Shown here: one piece after another, positions 62,500 through 64,000 of the stretch
Layout: the number at the start of each line of letters is the position of its first letter
Position numbering within the stretch: the stretch's first letter is position 1
Origin: Martinezella lusitana
Lineage (GTDB): Bacteria > Pseudomonadota > Alphaproteobacteria > Rhizobiales > Rhizobiaceae
DNA: 64,000 bases
Direction of reading: 5' to 3'
Assembly (NCBI RefSeq): GCF_014207095.1
Contig: NZ_JACHBG010000021.1
Location: forward strand, 30,110-94,109
Position numbers and translations under genes: made by a program
The notes under the pieces: model-generated
What the model was told of the DNA's origin: nothing
Seen by the model: only the letters and a program-made list of their open reading frames with translations
Database searches by the model: none

Positions 62500-62946
62500 A
62501 TGATCGTCGTTCTGGCGGGCATTTTTTCCGCCGCAGCGGGTGCATTCACCCAGGGTCATCCTACCACATTCCGCGAAATCTCAGCCGATCCCGCTGCCGC
62601 CGCAGCCTTCAAGGCAATGACGAAGGGGCATCGACTGCCGGACTGGATTCACGGAGAGACGATGGAATCTCTCGGTCATGAGATTGTGTTCGGAGGAGAG
62701 AAAATCTACGTGATGAACGCCTGCAAGCAGCATGATTGCGGCGCCGAGCAGATCGCCGTCATGTACGATCCCGGCAAGAAGATCGTGTATGGCGTACTGC
62801 TGCTTGCCGATCCCGAGACCAGATCGGAAAGGCTGACATGGATGAACCTCGGCGCTGGCAACGAATCGATCGATGGCAGGACCATTCTCTACGCGGCATT
62901 GACGACCAGCTTGGAGAACCATCCGGAGGCTTTTGATTATAATTAG
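62500..62946 (+). CDS. Ivy-like lysozyme inhibitor
   Basis: A 148-residue secreted protein with a short signal (IVVLAGIFSAAAGA). The core contains ACKQHDCGAEQIAVMYDP, close to the CKPHDC motif of inhibitor of vertebrate lysozyme, and YVMNACK before it. Such proteins block C-type lysozymes or lytic transglycosylases in the periplasm. The run of three ATGs starts at 62494; ATG 62500 has GAGAAGG six bases before. A rhizobial Ivy homologue is plausible as defence against host lysozyme or in peptidoglycan turnover, which is inference. Confidence 0.78.
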   Translation: MIVVLAGIFSAAAGAFTQGHPTTFREISADPAAAAAFKAMTKGHRLPDWIHGETMESLGHEIVFGGEKIYVMNACKQHDCGAEQIAVMYDPGKKIVYGVLLLADPETRSERLTWMNLGAGNESIDGRTILYAALTTSLENHPEAFDYN

Positions 62947-63146
62947 TTGGCAGAACGAAGAAGAATAATTTCATCGTGCTCGGTGAAGCCTACGGGTCCG
63001 TGCCGATGCGGTTGAGCATACGCCTGCGTTACTCTCGGCTCAGAGCAAACCTGCGATACTTATGTAGCATATCTGTTTTTTTGGACCGACTTGAAGGATA
63101 GAATCAAATATAGCTCAAAAAGAGATCGTTAATAGCAGGCGATAAT

Positions 63147-63761
63147 ATGTCGATTGAAGAATTTATTTCCACCTTTAGCAAAGAGTGGCCAATAGTGAAA
63201 AGGGCGCCACGCTCTGTCATTATGTTGGTTTGTGCCGCGTCAGCATTGGCTTTTGCCGTTACTCGCTATCTTGATTCCGTGGAGCTTAGTTCGGCTAAAG
63301 CGCTAGTTGAACTGAAAGATGCAATGATCGCGGATTACAAAGATAAATTGAGCGGAGCAACTCCGATCGAGGCAAAAAAGCGCATCGATGCTTTGGAGAC
63401 AAAACTGAAACTGCTCGACGTCCGCAGGTTAAGTCCAGCGCAAATATCAGCGATTACAAATAAATTGAAGAACCAAAAAGGAAATCTGGATATTGCTCAG
63501 GACATGGGCTCTCCGCAGCTTCGCGGGCTGGTAGCTGATTTCTCCGTGGCGGCGAACAATGCAGGCTGGACCACCTCTCAAAGTGAATTAATGGGTCTTA
63601 GGGACTTTCCGCCATCCGGTGTCTCTCTGGTAGTTAATGATTCTAGCGCCCTTAGTCCAACCGAAACGGTGGTTAAGGCCGCACTGGAAGCGGCCGGCGT
63701 TCCTTTTGACGTGGTAAATGGCTCTGGGCTTAAGCTTGTGCTAACTGTAAAGTCAGAATGA
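63147..63761 (+). CDS. AT-rich orphan membrane-anchored protein
   Basis: A 204-residue protein I do not recognise. An N-terminal membrane segment (about 22-40, SVIMLVCAASALAFAVTRYL) is followed by a predicted coiled-coil region (SSAKALVELKDAMIADYKDKL...KKRIDALETKLKLLD) and a C-terminal alpha/beta part (SGVSLVVNDSSALSPTETVVKAALEAAGVPFDVVNG). Codon usage and base composition are distinctly AT-rich compared with the other genes here, which suggests acquisition. The following 239 bp to the window end hold no recognised gene, though the sequence ends in repeat-like DNA. Confidence 0.6.
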   Translation: MSIEEFISTFSKEWPIVKRAPRSVIMLVCAASALAFAVTRYLDSVELSSAKALVELKDAMIADYKDKLSGATPIEAKKRIDALETKLKLLDVRRLSPAQISAITNKLKNQKGNLDIAQDMGSPQLRGLVADFSVAANNAGWTTSQSELMGLRDFPPSGVSLVVNDSSALSPTETVVKAALEAAGVPFDVVNGSGLKLVLTVKSE

Positions 63762-64000
63762 CGGCAGGTATTCAATCGTGGGTGCGTACCCATTATCTCA
63801 ATCGGGCATCGATACCTTTGCAACCTCGGTACTCAGATTAAAAAACGAAAGCGTCTGCCTCAATATTAAGCTGCAACGAAATTACTATATACCATCGAAC
63901 ACCCGCTAGAGCGGATCATTTCTTATCGGAATCGTTGCGGGATTCCCAAATCAGCAGATTTGTGATTGATCATTGATGCTGGAATGGAGGCCAGCATCAA

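Noticed and set aside
1..64000. CRISPR arrays, rRNA or tRNA genes
   Set aside because: No regularly spaced repeats and no recognisable tRNA or rRNA segments were seen on reading; a tRNA scan was not possible.

Overview
The window is about 64 kb of a GC-rich alphaproteobacterial chromosome, almost certainly a Rhizobium-type member of the Rhizobiales. The basis is gene content and order: sucA-sucB-(insert)-lpdA, an atpHAGDC operon, a C4-pathway hemA for 5-aminolevulinate synthase, tamA-tamB, glpR-glpD, fdsGBA-fdhD-fdsD, and RIME-like and palindromic intergenic repeats common in rhizobia. No rRNA, tRNA, CRISPR array, prophage or symbiosis gene was seen. Most of the window is ordinary core chromosome, with a few accessory patches.

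Layout. 1-6083: end of sucA, then sucB and lpdA (2-oxoglutarate dehydrogenase complex), with a translationally coupled cassette between sucB and lpdA (a DUF4241-like secreted protein, a second secreted protein, an SDR) plus a LysE-type exporter. 6195-14995: M16 protease, DUF2867 protein, TraB/GumN protein, xerC, an acyltransferase coupled to an AAA ATPase, and a uridine-kinase-like P-loop protein. 15000-16990: a lower-GC patch of small secreted or lipoprotein genes, bounded on its right by priA and containing a truncated, diverged second copy of the priA 5' end exactly 1130 bp upstream. 17039-24974: priA, a small membrane protein and the F1 ATP synthase operon. 25049-25235: RIME-like repeats. 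25312-30180: a LysR regulator divergent from an Fe-alcohol dehydrogenase, an aldehyde dehydrogenase and an enolase-superfamily dehydratase, which look like a catabolic module. 30219-35994: acyltransferase, a SoxR/FMN-reductase pair with a textbook soxbox, glpD/glpR and an SDR. 36097-43828: ArsR and LysR regulators and the NAD-dependent formate dehydrogenase operon, with a near-perfect LysR-type operator in front and a 200-bp inverted-repeat element inside. 43985-45191: decayed chemoreceptor gene and cheW. 45348-52779: arginase and the tamA-tamB envelope module. 53066-57393: a glycine-zipper lipoprotein and a form-II cox-like molybdenum hydroxylase (order S-L-M). 57612-61943: hemA, a LysE exporter, a threonine/serine dehydratase-like enzyme and dxr. 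62144-64000: BON protein, Ivy-like lysozyme inhibitor and an AT-rich orphan gene.

How the genes work together. Central energy metabolism (2-oxoglutarate dehydrogenase, ATP synthase, formate oxidation to NADH, glycerol-3-phosphate oxidation) dominates. Regulation is legible at two sites: a SoxR box between an elongated 19-bp-spaced promoter's elements in front of the flavin reductase, and an ATAG-N7-CTAT palindrome between the LysR gene and fdsG. I found no convincing wholly new system. The most unusual items are the priA duplication/island, the DUF4241 cassette in the suc operon, the inverted-repeat element between fdsA and fdhD, and the chemoreceptor remnant.
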